A stretch of DNA of 64,000 nucleotides from JAXMEB01 sp046348545 (GCA_046348545.1 JAXMEB010000004.1:615072-679071); one strand, 5' to 3'; shown: positions 34,338 to 43,097, counted from the stretch's first letter. Numbers and translations: made by a program. The notes: generated by a model not told the origin, from the sequence alone.

Positions 34338-35531
34338 TTTAGTCTTACCTTGTTGAGCTTCTATTTTTGCAGCATGACGTCCTGCCTGCAGGATTCTGCC
34401 TTTTTCAGTCGGAACATATGTTCTTAACCAAACTAAGCTCTTAACGTATTCTGGCCAGCTGTGCTCAATCTTTTTCCCTAGCTCGAAGTATTGTTGATAT
34501 TTAGACGCGTAGTCGTGCTGGAGAGCGTACTGATGATCCTTGTTTTTCGTAATGACGCTGGCTCCATCTGGTACACTTAACTTATGGAAAACAAATTTTG
34601 CGAATGCTTCACGAACTTTACTAAAGGTGTACGCTCCAGCAATCGCAGCAAACGTCGATTTAAGAATCAATGAACTGACCGCGCCTCCCAAAAACATACC
34701 TGCAGCTACTATAATTCCTGTCATAGTGGCAGGATGAGAAGCCACTTTAAGGGATAACTGCAGGCTAGCAATGAGGGCCTTCTTTAAAATCCCTGAAAGG
34801 ATGCTAAGGAATCTTCTATCAGTTTTACCCTCCTTTGATCGGATTTTTGTAATATTTCGTTGAGAGGGAGCGCTTTCGGTTGGCTGATCTGCGGTCGCGA
34901 TTTGTCCCAAACGGGCAATAAAGTAATCACAGCGAGATCTTTCTGGAGACGCTTCCAACATATTCTCGGCTGCTTGATTGGCAACTCCGACCAAGAAGGC
35001 ATGGTTTCTTGCTGCCCAAGTAGAAACAAGAGGGTCTGTCTCAAGCAAGAGATTAAAAGCATCAAGATGGGCATTTTCGATCGTTTTTATCAGTAGCGAA
35101 CCCTTGAAATCAAAATTAATATTATTCCCACAATTTTCTAGCAAGATCTGGAGAATAGTTGCATGACCTTTTTGAGCAGCCCATTCGAGCGCTATTTTTT
35201 TAAAGTCTAGAGTAATATCATCATTGCATTCCTTCAGGAGTATCGTGATGATACTGGTGCGGCCTTGTTGGGCGGCAAAACTGAGCGCAGCATTTTTTTG
35301 AAAGGGGGTAATATCAGTTTGATAGGTTTTAAGCAGCTCTATGAAAATATCTGGGTTCTCGTGACGAACTGCGAGCACAAGGGGCGATGTTGATAATCCA
35401 GTGCGCAATCGAACGCTAAGATATTCAGGTTTTTTTGAAAGGAGCTCTGCAACTGCACTAAACTCCCCTCTGTCGATCGCTTCATAGAGATGGTACCCGC
35501 ATTCGGTGGTGGTTATAGATTCGTGCAACAT
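34320..35531 (-). CDS. ankyrin-repeat protein with membrane segment, truncated by DPR copy 8
   Basis: This is a protein of about 403 residues. The N-terminal module (residues 10-170) has four to five ankyrin-like units (AALSFAAQQGRTSIITILLKECNDDI; ALEWAAQKGHATILQILLENCGNNI). It shares the family linker around RCDYFIARLGQIA with the large paralogues at 52-64 kb. Its C-terminus is different, with a hydrophobic region (ATMTGIIVAAGMFLGGAVSSLI) and a basic tail. The stop codon comes from the palindromic repeat, so the original protein was longer. ATG 35531 is the start aligned across the paralogues; the upstream frame has ACG where others have ATG. Confidence 0.8.
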   Translation of the reverse strand: MLHESITTTECGYHLYEAIDRGEFSAVAELLSKKPEYLSVRLRTGLSTSPLVLAVRHENPDIFIELLKTYQTDITPFQKNAALSFAAQQGRTSIITILLKECNDDITLDFKKIALEWAAQKGHATILQILLENCGNNINFDFKGSLLIKTIENAHLDAFNLLLETDPLVSTWAARNHAFLVGVANQAAENMLEASPERSRCDYFIARLGQIATADQPTESAPSQRNITKIRSKEGKTDRRFLSILSGILKKALIASLQLSLKVASHPATMTGIIVAAGMFLGGAVSSLILKSTFAAIAGAYTFSKVREAFAKFVFHKLSVPDGASVITKNKDHQYALQHDYASKYQQYFELGKKIEHSWPEYVKSLVWLRTYVPTEKGRILQAGRHAAKIEAQQGKTKYTLHS

Positions 35532-35558
35532 CATCAATCTCTTTGTCGTAAAATCAGG

Positions 35559-35577
35559 AAGCAGGAATGCTATCAAA
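35559..35577 (-). promoter_or_regulatory. ankyrin-gene upstream motif, copy 1
   Basis: TTTGATAGCATTCCTGCTT lies 28 bp before the start of the ankyrin gene. It corresponds to the conserved motif before the other paralogues. Confidence 0.5.
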
Positions 35578-35685
35578 GCTGATAAATTCTATCAAGTTAA
35601 GGGGAAGACTATTAGATGTATACCCACAACAGTTGATTTTTCGGGTGGGCGCCGAGCGTTCGAGACGCAGGAGTGTACACAAAGT

Positions 35686-36914
35686 CTCTGTACAGGACAA
35701 AACTATTTAGTTGGAAGGTCTGCTTTGCTAGTAACTCGCTGAAATAAAAACAAAAAGTGTATAATCTCGATTGTCAAAAAAGAGGTGTACCTGATGTTTT
35801 CATTCAACGAGTTAAAATGCATTTTAAAGCCATATTTTAAAATCGACAATAGGCGTCTTGATTGTCTCGCTCAGATTCTCGTTGCGCTTATTACTGTGCG
35901 TACAGTTAATTTAGTGGAAATAGCGCAAGCAATGCTTACTGGGGGATTATTTGAAGCTCGCTACAAGCGTCTGCGGCGATTTTTTAAGGAGTTCAACGGC
36001 TTTTCATTTCCAATATTCTCAAAGTTCATTGCACAATTTTTTCTACCATCTAATATTAAATGGCAATTAGTCATGGATAGAACAAACTGGAAATGGGGCA
36101 AAGCTAATATTAATATATTAATGGTATCGGCGGTGTGCGGCACTGTTGCGATCCCATTAATATGGAAATTTCTTCCTAAAAAAGGTGCTTCGAACACGGA
36201 TGAATGGATAGAAATTGTTGAAAAATTTATTGGAATTTTTGGACTCAATGTTATTCAAGAATTACTTGGTGATAGGGAATTCGTAAGTGCCAAATGGTTC
36301 CAATGGCTACAGGAAAAGCAGCTCCCTTTTACAATTCGGCTCAAGAAAAGCATCAGCGTAACCAGCGCCAAAGAGAATAAGACTCATACTCGCACATTGT
36401 TCATTAATTTGAGACAAGGTCAAGTTCGTTATATAAAAATGCAAAAAACACTATTTGGGATTTCGTTATGGCTAGCTGCCACGCGCGCAGAAGATGGTGA
36501 ATGGGTAATTGTTGCAACCAATCACCAGCCTGAATTCGCTTTAGCGAGGTATAAATTGCGATGGAACATCGAGACACTTTTTGGATTTTTAAAATCGAAG
36601 GGATTTTGTTTTGAAGATACCCATATTACGCTTCCAGAACGATTACATAATTTATTATCAGTGTTGGTGATAGCATTTTGTTTAGCATATAAAGCAGGTC
36701 AAATTGTAGCAAAAGAAATACCTATTAAAAGAAAGAAGCATGGCCGATTGGAAAAAAGTATACTTCGGGTTGGGTTAGATTTATTAAGAGAGATATTTTT
36801 TAAAATGGCACGTTCAGTTAATAATTTTGTTGATGAGATAGCCCCCATTTTTCTCAAAAATGGGGTGGTCAATTTGATTTTTTCAAGGAGTTAAATGTTT
36901 TGTCCTGTACAGAG
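35686..36914 (+). mobile_element. complete IS4-family insertion sequence
   Basis: This element is 1229 bp with perfect 18-bp terminal inverted repeats (CTCTGTACAGGACAAAAC) and a 9-bp direct duplication ACACAAAGT at 35677-35685 and 36915-36923. It carries one intact transposase gene. Perfect ends, an intact gene and an exact duplication indicate recent transposition. Confidence 0.95.
35794..36894 (+). CDS. IS4-family DDE transposase
   Basis: This 366-residue transposase has catalytic residues in MDRTNW (first D), LGDREF (second D) and the IS4 signature YKLRWNIETLFGFLK, which fits Y-x2-R-x3-E-x6-K exactly. ATG 35794 is chosen because AGAGGTG lies 6 bp upstream. The frame is intact from end to end, so the element may still be active. 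Confidence 0.95.
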   Translation: MFSFNELKCILKPYFKIDNRRLDCLAQILVALITVRTVNLVEIAQAMLTGGLFEARYKRLRRFFKEFNGFSFPIFSKFIAQFFLPSNIKWQLVMDRTNWKWGKANINILMVSAVCGTVAIPLIWKFLPKKGASNTDEWIEIVEKFIGIFGLNVIQELLGDREFVSAKWFQWLQEKQLPFTIRLKKSISVTSAKENKTHTRTLFINLRQGQVRYIKMQKTLFGISLWLAATRAEDGEWVIVATNHQPEFALARYKLRWNIETLFGFLKSKGFCFEDTHITLPERLHNLLSVLVIAFCLAYKAGQIVAKEIPIKRKKHGRLEKSILRVGLDLLREIFFKMARSVNNFVDEIAPIFLKNGVVNLIFSRS

Positions 36915-37007
36915 ACACAAAGTACATGACTGCGATGAGAATCGCGAAGGCAACAACCCCGAAAATTCAGCTGTGAAGGGTATACTAGCAAATACTAGCA
37001 AGCATCT

Positions 37008-37646
37008 TTAGAACGGGGTCGTATTCCAGGCATTAATTGTGACACCTTCAGAATTTATGATTAACTTGCAAAAGTGAGCTGTTTTGACTTTGTAATCTGC
37101 CAATTGACGCATTTCAACGAGCTCAGGCCAGTTTAGATTTGAAAAATATAGAAACAAACGAATGATGCCGTTGCTGGTGACTCCAACAACTGTCTGATTA
37201 GAATGTTCACGTTTTAAGTGTTCAAGCCAAGTTTTGATTTTAGCAAGATGGGATTCTAAGCTACCCCCAAAGATTACTTTCGGCCAAATAGCAGCTTCAA
37301 GCCAATCTTGATAAGGTTTAACCCATTTCTGCTTGATTTCAGTTTCAGTCTGACCCTCCCAAAGACCATAATCAATTTCATTCAAGGAAGGCTCGAAAGA
37401 AAAGGGTAGATTAAAGGCCTTACCGATAGAATCTGCTGTTTCTTGCTGACGTTTTAATTGTCCTGCATAAATGGCGTTCGGTGCGATTTTGTTTTTTTTC
37501 AAATAATCAGCAAGGAGCGTACTCTGCTGCTTCCCTTGTTGAGTGAGCGGCAAATCTGTTTTAAAACCAACCTGAACAGGTGTTTCATGTGACTCAAATG
37601 TATTACCATGTCGAATTAATATCAGTGTCGTTGTCTCTAACGTCAT
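37008..37646 (-). CDS. histidine phosphatase (phosphoglycerate mutase-like)
   Basis: This 212-residue protein belongs to the histidine phosphatase superfamily. The catalytic RHGNTFES motif is near the N-terminus. LTQQGKQQSTLLADYL, GQLKRQQETADSIG, NEIDYGLWEGQTETEI and the late VVGVTSNGIIR follow (a second His of the usual SHG is replaced by SNG). It overlaps kdsB by 4 bp and is expressed with it. It may act as the sugar-phosphate phosphatase of the same nucleotide-sugar route (inference). Confidence 0.82.
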   Translation of the reverse strand: MTLETTTLILIRHGNTFESHETPVQVGFKTDLPLTQQGKQQSTLLADYLKKNKIAPNAIYAGQLKRQQETADSIGKAFNLPFSFEPSLNEIDYGLWEGQTETEIKQKWVKPYQDWLEAAIWPKVIFGGSLESHLAKIKTWLEHLKREHSNQTVVGVTSNGIIRLFLYFSNLNWPELVEMRQLADYKVKTAHFCKLIINSEGVTINAWNTTPF

Positions 37647-38434
37647 AAAACTAGCTCGCCTTCAGTCTGGATAATATGTTCGACGATTGCGACATCTTCA
37701 GGCCTATCTACTGAGCCATGGGTTCTGCCCTGATAGTCAACAATCACTACTTTTATGGGAATATTGTTCTCTAGGGCTCGTAACTGTTCAAGCTGTTCTA
37801 TTTTTTCAAACTGACTCATCGGCAATTCAAGCAATTGGTTCAAAGTATCAGGGCGATATGCGTATAAACCAATATGTCGATAAACAGTATAATTTTCATC
37901 GACTGTGCGTGCAAAAGGAATTAAGGCTTTTGAAAAATATAATGCATTTTGATGTTTATCAAAGGTCACTGTTGTGCCTGTCGAGCTGCCTGATTTTTTA
38001 TGTTCAATATAATTTTCTAGTGCTTTTTCTTTAAGTAGAACAGCTGGCGTTGCCATTTTGATGTTTCGATCTTTCAGCATCGCATCCAAAACATCATTGA
38101 TAACCCAAGGCGGCGTAAGAACAGCATCTCCTTGCAAGCTAAAAATAACATCATATGAATCTGGGAGTAATTTACAGGCTTCAGCAACACGATCAGTGCC
38201 TGTCGCACAATTGCTCGGCGTCATAATGACTTCAGCGCCAAATTGTTTAACGAATCCCGCAAGTTCGAGGCAATCCGTTGCAATCCAGACAGCTGTTGCG
38301 GTTGGAACTGCCTTTGCAATTCGCCAGACGCGCTCAATCATGGTATGCCCCTTGATTTTCGCGAATGGCTTATTAGGGTAGCGACTCGAAGCCATTCTGG
38401 CTGGAATGATGATGGCAGCCTTAGAAACTATCAT
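37643..38434 (-). CDS. kdsB: KdsB-like CMP-sugar synthetase (3-deoxy-manno-octulosonate cytidylyltransferase family)
   Basis: This 263-residue enzyme activates a 3-deoxy-sugar acid as CMP-sugar, normally KDO for lipopolysaccharide. Motifs are IIIPARMASSRYPNKPFAKI (CTP binding), TGTDRVAEA, YFSKALIPFAR, YRHIGLYAYRP and EKIEQLEQLRAL. The usual QGDEP reads QGDAV here, so the acidic residue after the metal-binding Asp is changed. Pairing with a phosphatase instead of other KDO genes also hints at a variant substrate. Confidence 0.82.
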   Translation of the reverse strand: MIVSKAAIIIPARMASSRYPNKPFAKIKGHTMIERVWRIAKAVPTATAVWIATDCLELAGFVKQFGAEVIMTPSNCATGTDRVAEACKLLPDSYDVIFSLQGDAVLTPPWVINDVLDAMLKDRNIKMATPAVLLKEKALENYIEHKKSGSSTGTTVTFDKHQNALYFSKALIPFARTVDENYTVYRHIGLYAYRPDTLNQLLELPMSQFEKIEQLEQLRALENNIPIKVVIVDYQGRTHGSVDRPEDVAIVEHIIQTEGELVL

Positions 38435-38464
38435 TCAATGACGCCTTATGAGTATTAATAAACA

Positions 38465-38683
38465 TTATGAAAAAAGATAACAGATTTTTTCCTTAAAATG
38501 GTCGCCTTCTTCAATTTCGGCACATCCTTTTAGTTTCCACTCCCAACTATAATTAAACAATTCAATCATCCCATGAAGTGCATGGGGTAACTCAATTAAC
38601 AACATAATAATTCCAAAAGTTGTTATTTCATGCCCATGACCACCATTTATTACTTTAATCTCGTTATTCATAAGAGTACGCAT
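38465..38683 (-). CDS. double-glycine-leader peptide 1
   Basis: This 72-residue precursor has leader MRTLMNNEIKVINGG with GG at positions 14-15. A predicted mature part follows, with a hydrophobic helix (TTFGIIMLLIELPHALHGMI) and two cysteines near the C-terminus. Position and spacing of the glycine pair are the same in two other peptide genes in this window (41361 and 55491). The frame is open 30 bp further upstream, but only the start at 38683 gives the aligned leader. Such leaders are cut by C39-peptidase ABC exporters; none is encoded here. Confidence 0.6.
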   Translation of the reverse strand: MRTLMNNEIKVINGGHGHEITTFGIIMLLIELPHALHGMIELFNYSWEWKLKGCAEIEEGDHFKEKICYLFS

Positions 38684-38760
38684 TTTTAGAGCCCCAAGAT
38701 AGTTAACATTCAAAATAAATGTGTGCAGGTTGATATTGTACGTGAATTTGTTTTATAAGG

Positions 38761-38787
38761 AAAAAGAAAAGGCGCATTTCTGCGCCT
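38761..38787 (-). terminator. terminator of the L,D-transpeptidase gene
   Basis: Read on the minus strand, GGCGCA-GAAA-TGCGCC is followed by TTTTCTTTTT, a strong rho-independent terminator 20 bp after the stop at 38808. Confidence 0.85.
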
Positions 38788-38807
38788 TTTTGTAGCCGAG
38801 GGAAAGG

Positions 38808-39488
38808 TTATCTAGGCAAAATAGAGATACGTGTACTGCCTACCCGAACAAAATTCAGATTCAGCCATTCGGCATCTTGCGGATAAATCCGCACACAACC
38901 ATGGCTTGCGTGGTACCCTGGTACTGCATAGGAGCCGTGTAATGCATATCCACCATGAAAGAACATGCAATAAGGCATCTTTGCGCCACCTTTTCCAATT
39001 GGATATTTAGTAGAAATGCAGCCAGCGCCTTGTTTACGGTAGAAGGTGTATTCGCCAGAAACTGTTTTGCAGCCTCGTTTAACGTCGGCGCAATAATTTT
39101 GACCACCCGACATAGGGCCCCACTTCACAAGATTACCAGTCGCATCATAAGCTCCCCAAGCCAACTCTCGTTGATTGACGATAACCTTATTGCTGCCAAG
39201 CGCCGGGATTTTATGAGGGAATGGTGCAATATCCATCAATGAAGCGCTAGATAAATTATTCGGTACCGCAATCTTCATACCAGCATATATATTGACGTTT
39301 GTCCTATTTAAGCGCTTAACCAGATCTCGTTGTTCCGCGTTCGGGAAAAGCTTTTCCCAATAATCACCGCGTTTTGCAGTAATACAGTGATATCCTTGCT
39401 TTTTACATAAACGTTCCCCATAAAGCGCACCTGCAAAAGCATTAGCATTAAAGGCAACTACAATCATTAGAACTAGAAATTTATACAT
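38808..39488 (-). CDS. L,D-transpeptidase (YkuD domain)
   Basis: This secreted 226-residue protein has a signal peptide (MYKFLVLMIVVAFNANAFAG) and a LysM-like segment (GDYWEKLFPNAEQRDLVKRLNRTN..YAGMKIAVP). The YkuD domain has the catalytic signature HGSYAVPGYHASHGCVRIY (His and Cys). It would form 3-3 peptidoglycan crosslinks or attach lipoproteins in the periplasm. ATG 39488 has GGAGG 5-6 bp upstream; the open frame to 39512 is not used. Confidence 0.92.
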   Translation of the reverse strand: MYKFLVLMIVVAFNANAFAGALYGERLCKKQGYHCITAKRGDYWEKLFPNAEQRDLVKRLNRTNVNIYAGMKIAVPNNLSSASLMDIAPFPHKIPALGSNKVIVNQRELAWGAYDATGNLVKWGPMSGGQNYCADVKRGCKTVSGEYTFYRKQGAGCISTKYPIGKGGAKMPYCMFFHGGYALHGSYAVPGYHASHGCVRIYPQDAEWLNLNFVRVGSTRISILPR

Positions 39489-39621
39489 CTCAACCTCCAA
39501 ATATATGAACAACGATTGTCACCTTTAAAGACCCATAGGCTGGTAGGATGGTTCGAAATATTTTGCAGCGCACCTTAGGATAATGTTCAGTGGTTATAAT
39601 TACAGTTTTGTCTTATCCTAT

Positions 39622-39641
39622 CCAATCTTTTGATAGATTGG
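39622..39641 (+). promoter_or_regulatory. hairpin adjoining the ribosome-binding site of the ankyrin/protease-like gene
   Basis: CCAATCT and AGATTGG form a 7-bp stem whose right arm runs into the Shine-Dalgarno GGAGAG (39640-39645). It may modulate translation initiation of the gene at 39649. Confidence 0.35.
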
Positions 39642-39648
39642 AGAGACG

Positions 39649-41352
39649 ATGCGACCGCAACGCGGATTATTACCCTTTGAGGATTTAAGACTTCATATGG
39701 CAGCCTTAAAAGGCGACCTTTTCACAGCAAAAAAATTGCTGCAGCAGGGGTTCAATGTTCATATGCGAGATATTTACTCTAGCACGCCATTACATCTTGC
39801 GGCATTTAATGGTCATCTCGAAATGGCAGAGTTGCTTGTTCAGGCAGGAGCGAAAGTTGATAGCGAAAGTTATATAAATATCACGCCACTATTTTTAGCA
39901 ATTCAGAATCATCATCCTCAGATGGTTATGTTTCTTCTAAAAGCAGGAGCCAATCCTAACTTTATTATGAGAGAAGTTGGCACCCCGTATGCACTATTGT
40001 TAAACATGATTTTTGATGAGCTAGAGGTTTTAAGCTCTTACCCTGAAACCAATACCGATAGAATTTTCAATCAGATTGAAATGTTAAAATATTTGGGGGA
40101 TCCTGAGTATGGGGAACCTATTATTAACGGAGCAGGAGAGGGCAGTTACCTTGCCTCTGTGCTCATGAGCGTCATGGCCTCAAAAGCTCACGTTACTGAC
40201 CTTCAAGAAAAGATTTTGAATGCTTGTGAAGCTATATTAATACCGGATTTGCACCAACTTTACCTTGAGATAAAAAATCTACTTCATTCCTTCAATATGT
40301 CGAGTAGTTATACTGTTGAAGTCCCTCATTATGGGATTTTGAATATTAAATCAGAAGGGCATTGGTCCAACTGGACAACAGAGTTGGCCAGAAGCTCAAT
40401 CACTGATTTTCTCAGAGAAGTCGACATTGCCCCCAAAAGTGGTTTTAAATATTCAATTTTTGAATCAATTGAATCGATATTAAAATATTCTGACTATCTC
40501 TCAAAAAATAATTCTGAAGATGTGGCATCTGATGTTTACAAGCGATATCAAGCTGGTGAGATGGTCCTGTTGCCAACTGGCTGGGATGGACACTTTGTAG
40601 CCTTTCTGCTTCACGATAACTACTTGATAGTATGCAATAGCGGCTTACGTTTTCAAACCAAAATATCAGGCGCCACGATGTATGAGATAACCCAGCCTGA
40701 AGCTCTAACTTCAAATATGATACTAGACATATTGAATAACCATGATCAAACAGATCTGGAATACAATCTACACTATACCTTAGGTTTGAATCCAATTTAC
40801 AATTTAGAATTTCCCAATCAGGAAATTGGCAATTGCGCTTGGTACAGCTTTTTACCTGCGATCAAGAGCATGATATTTCTAAAAGTATCTGAAATGGGTA
40901 TTGATATGCCCCATGCTGAAACGATCACAGAAGATTATTTCAGGGATTGGTACGAATTCCATAAGACTTGGATTCTAGATCATTATCTTGAAAATCATGC
41001 AAATGCAAATTTTGATATCCTAATGGATATTTTCATAAAGGAAGCCACGTCATATGATGATGAGCCCAATCCTCGACTTGATACACTATTTGAAGTCCTT
41101 TCGGGGCCCTTTTATCAAGATAAATTCGCTGATTTTGTACAAACACAGCCTATCGTCTGGATGGGCCTGGATGATGCGCTATCAGAAAGGGGGCTTGACC
41201 TCCACACGGGGCGAAAAGCGATCCTTGATATCCATGAAGTCCTTGATTACAATCAGGTTGGTTTAATAGATGACAAAGTTCAATTGATGGTGCCGCCTTA
41301 TTTACCTATCTCTGATTGGATAGTGGAGCAGGGGGGCGCGGTAGAATTATGA
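39649..41352 (+). CDS. ankyrin-repeat protein with possible cysteine-protease-like domain
   Basis: This 567-residue protein has three clear ankyrin repeats (residues 10-105: STPLHLAAFNGHLEMAELLVQAGAKV and neighbours), then a domain of unknown family. In the latter, LLPTGWDGHFVAFLLHDNY (H315) and QEIGNCAWYSFLPAIKS (Q391, C396) resemble His and Gln/Cys elements of papain-like enzymes, in permuted order. The double-glycine peptide gene at 41361 begins 8 bp after its stop, so the two share a transcript. An effector or toxin-like role is plausible but unproven. Confidence 0.75.
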   Translation: MRPQRGLLPFEDLRLHMAALKGDLFTAKKLLQQGFNVHMRDIYSSTPLHLAAFNGHLEMAELLVQAGAKVDSESYINITPLFLAIQNHHPQMVMFLLKAGANPNFIMREVGTPYALLLNMIFDELEVLSSYPETNTDRIFNQIEMLKYLGDPEYGEPIINGAGEGSYLASVLMSVMASKAHVTDLQEKILNACEAILIPDLHQLYLEIKNLLHSFNMSSSYTVEVPHYGILNIKSEGHWSNWTTELARSSITDFLREVDIAPKSGFKYSIFESIESILKYSDYLSKNNSEDVASDVYKRYQAGEMVLLPTGWDGHFVAFLLHDNYLIVCNSGLRFQTKISGATMYEITQPEALTSNMILDILNNHDQTDLEYNLHYTLGLNPIYNLEFPNQEIGNCAWYSFLPAIKSMIFLKVSEMGIDMPHAETITEDYFRDWYEFHKTWILDHYLENHANANFDILMDIFIKEATSYDDEPNPRLDTLFEVLSGPFYQDKFADFVQTQPIVWMGLDDALSERGLDLHTGRKAILDIHEVLDYNQVGLIDDKVQLMVPPYLPISDWIVEQGGAVEL

Positions 41353-41360
41353 GGAATATC

Positions 41361-41633
41361 ATGCGGTTATTAGACTCCAAACAAATAGAAATCGTCTCTG
41401 GGGGAGTATCTCCTTTTGCAATACCAGGGGCCAATTGGGCGACTCTATTTGGGCTGACCACTAAGGCTGTGGCAGATTCATTAGGAACTAGTTTATTGAC
41501 TCAATGGTATGACAAAGAACCCATCCCAACCCATGTAAAAGCAATAACTTCAGGATTAACCGCTGCAATAGGGCTTTATGTTGGATTTGTGTCTTACGCA
41601 AAGCTTGGTAGTGCATACATGCCGTCAACATAG
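41361..41633 (+). CDS. double-glycine-leader peptide 2
   Basis: This 90-residue precursor has leader MRLLDSKQIEIVSGG with GG at 14-15. The mature part is rich in Gly, Ala and small hydrophobics (TTKAVADSLGTSLL; AITSGLTAAIGLYVGFVSYAKLG) and contains one long hydrophobic helix, like class II bacteriocins and microcins. ATG 41361 has TGAGGA 6 bp upstream. It is cotranscribed with the ankyrin/protease-like gene. A palindromic repeat follows 21 bp downstream. Confidence 0.65.
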   Translation: MRLLDSKQIEIVSGGVSPFAIPGANWATLFGLTTKAVADSLGTSLLTQWYDKEPIPTHVKAITSGLTAAIGLYVGFVSYAKLGSAYMPST

Positions 41634-41654
41634 CGCTAAAGCTGTCCTTTTGGT

Positions 41655-41816
41655 TATACCCAAACAGATGGTTTTTCGGGTACCTGCCTTCGCTCTTACG
41701 AGTTTGCGCAAGGCAGGGGGCGCCAACCCCTGAGCAACCCGAGTGTACATGAAGTACATGAGGATTGCGAAGTGGGCGCGAGCAACGACCCTGAAAATTC
41801 AGTTGTGAAGGGTATA
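41655..41816. repeat. DPR copy 10, longest copy
   Basis: This copy is 162 bp with ends TATACCCAAACAGATG and CAGTTGTGAAGGGTATA. The interior combines stretches of subfamilies A and B. It lies 21 bp after the peptide gene stop and 21 bp from the integrase stop, between convergent genes. It is the last copy in the window. Confidence 0.82.
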
Positions 41817-41837
41817 TAGGAAAGCTTTTAGTTTCTG

Positions 41838-43067
41838 CTAAGTTTCCTCTAACGTTAATCCTCTTGCAGAATCATGCAAATCACGTTTAGCGATATGCAC
41901 ATAAATCATTGTTGTTGAGATATCAGAGTGTCCCATTAATTCTCGGACTTTTTCAATCGCACAGCCTGATTTGACTAAATAAGTGCCGTATGAATGCCGA
42001 AGCCAATGTGGGGAAGCCTTCCTTAATTTAGAGGCCTTATGTTGATAGATGCTACGCTCTTCATCTGAAGTGACGACTTTCGTTTCATACCGAGCCCCCC
42101 CTAACTCAAAAGCCCATTTTAAAACCTGAGCAATTCGATTATCCGTAATTGGGGATTTTTTATTCAGATTTGGAATGAGTGGAGTGATTTCGCCGAATTC
42201 GGGTAGAGGCGTTCTGAGATCCATTTCTTTCCTAAATTGTGAAAGAATATCTAAATATTCATCTACAACAACAATATTTCTGGGCTTTTCACCTTTTCCA
42301 ACAACTTTCAAATACCATTCTCCCTCAATTAGGGTAAAGTTCCCCATCGAGTGGTTTGCTAACTCTGCTAAACGTAACCCAGTATAAAATAGTGTCAAAA
42401 TAATATATTTGGCGCGTGCAACTTCAAAATGCCTCTCTGGATATTGTATTTGGAACTCATCTAAAGCTAATAATGTTTCATTGATTTCATCTTTTTCAAG
42501 CCAACGTTCTGTGCTGTTAGACTTAATGCCTTTTCTTCTTTTATCGACAGAGAGTGGGTTCCCCGCAAAATAATTATTTTGGACTAAGTAGTTAAAGAAG
42601 CTATCTAATATACTCATTGTTTTTCGGGCTGTTGGCTTTGAGAGCCCTGAAACAAAAGGGCGCCACTCAGGGTTAAAATCCTCATTCTTCAAAAGCTTTG
42701 ATTGTCTAACCCCACACCATTGGTGTTGTGGTTTCGGATCTAGAATAAAAGAGCGATAAGCTATTAAGTGTTCTCGTTTTAAATCAGAAATCGTAATTTT
42801 AGGAATATGAATACACCATAAGACTAAACGTTCAATTTCTTTTAAGTACGAACGATAGGTTAGGGGGGCATTTTGATAATCCATCAAAAATGTTCTGATG
42901 GCGCCAGCATCATTGGTCGCAATCAACATATTAGCTTCAGAACTCTGGTTGTAGCCAGGTGACTCAGCTAGTACTTGCTCTAGCAAAGAAAAATCAGTGG
43001 AATTAGCGTCTTTGAATAGAGGAAAAATATATTTGTTTTGATTTTTTATACCATTATCATTATTCAT
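41838..43067 (-). CDS. tyrosine recombinase/integrase
   Basis: This 409-residue site-specific recombinase has an N-terminal SAM-like core-binding domain (about 50-180) and a catalytic domain. It has YTGLRLAELANHS (first Arg), VGKGEKPR (Lys), SPHWLRHSYGTYLV (HxxR), LMGHSDISTTMIYVH (His and nucleophile Tyr). It resembles XerD-type and integron-like recombinases rather than a phage integrase with an arm-binding domain. It is divergent from the uracil-catabolism operon over 71 bp and may have mobilised that region (inference). Confidence 0.9.
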   Translation of the reverse strand: MNNDNGIKNQNKYIFPLFKDANSTDFSLLEQVLAESPGYNQSSEANMLIATNDAGAIRTFLMDYQNAPLTYRSYLKEIERLVLWCIHIPKITISDLKREHLIAYRSFILDPKPQHQWCGVRQSKLLKNEDFNPEWRPFVSGLSKPTARKTMSILDSFFNYLVQNNYFAGNPLSVDKRRKGIKSNSTERWLEKDEINETLLALDEFQIQYPERHFEVARAKYIILTLFYTGLRLAELANHSMGNFTLIEGEWYLKVVGKGEKPRNIVVVDEYLDILSQFRKEMDLRTPLPEFGEITPLIPNLNKKSPITDNRIAQVLKWAFELGGARYETKVVTSDEERSIYQHKASKLRKASPHWLRHSYGTYLVKSGCAIEKVRELMGHSDISTTMIYVHIAKRDLHDSARGLTLEET

Positions 43068-43097
43068 AGTTTTACTTTACTTCACAAACAAAAAGAT

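Larger units (their letters stand above)
35619..36984. repeat. DPR copy 9, split by an IS4-family element
   Basis: The left part (35619-35685) and right part (36915-36984) rejoin to exactly 128 bp once the insertion and one 9-bp target duplication are removed. The repeat is therefore older than the IS insertion. Confidence 0.9.

Noticed and set aside
41838..43067. Prophage around the integrase
   Set aside because: No phage structural, lysis or replication genes lie on either side; the recombinase stands alone.
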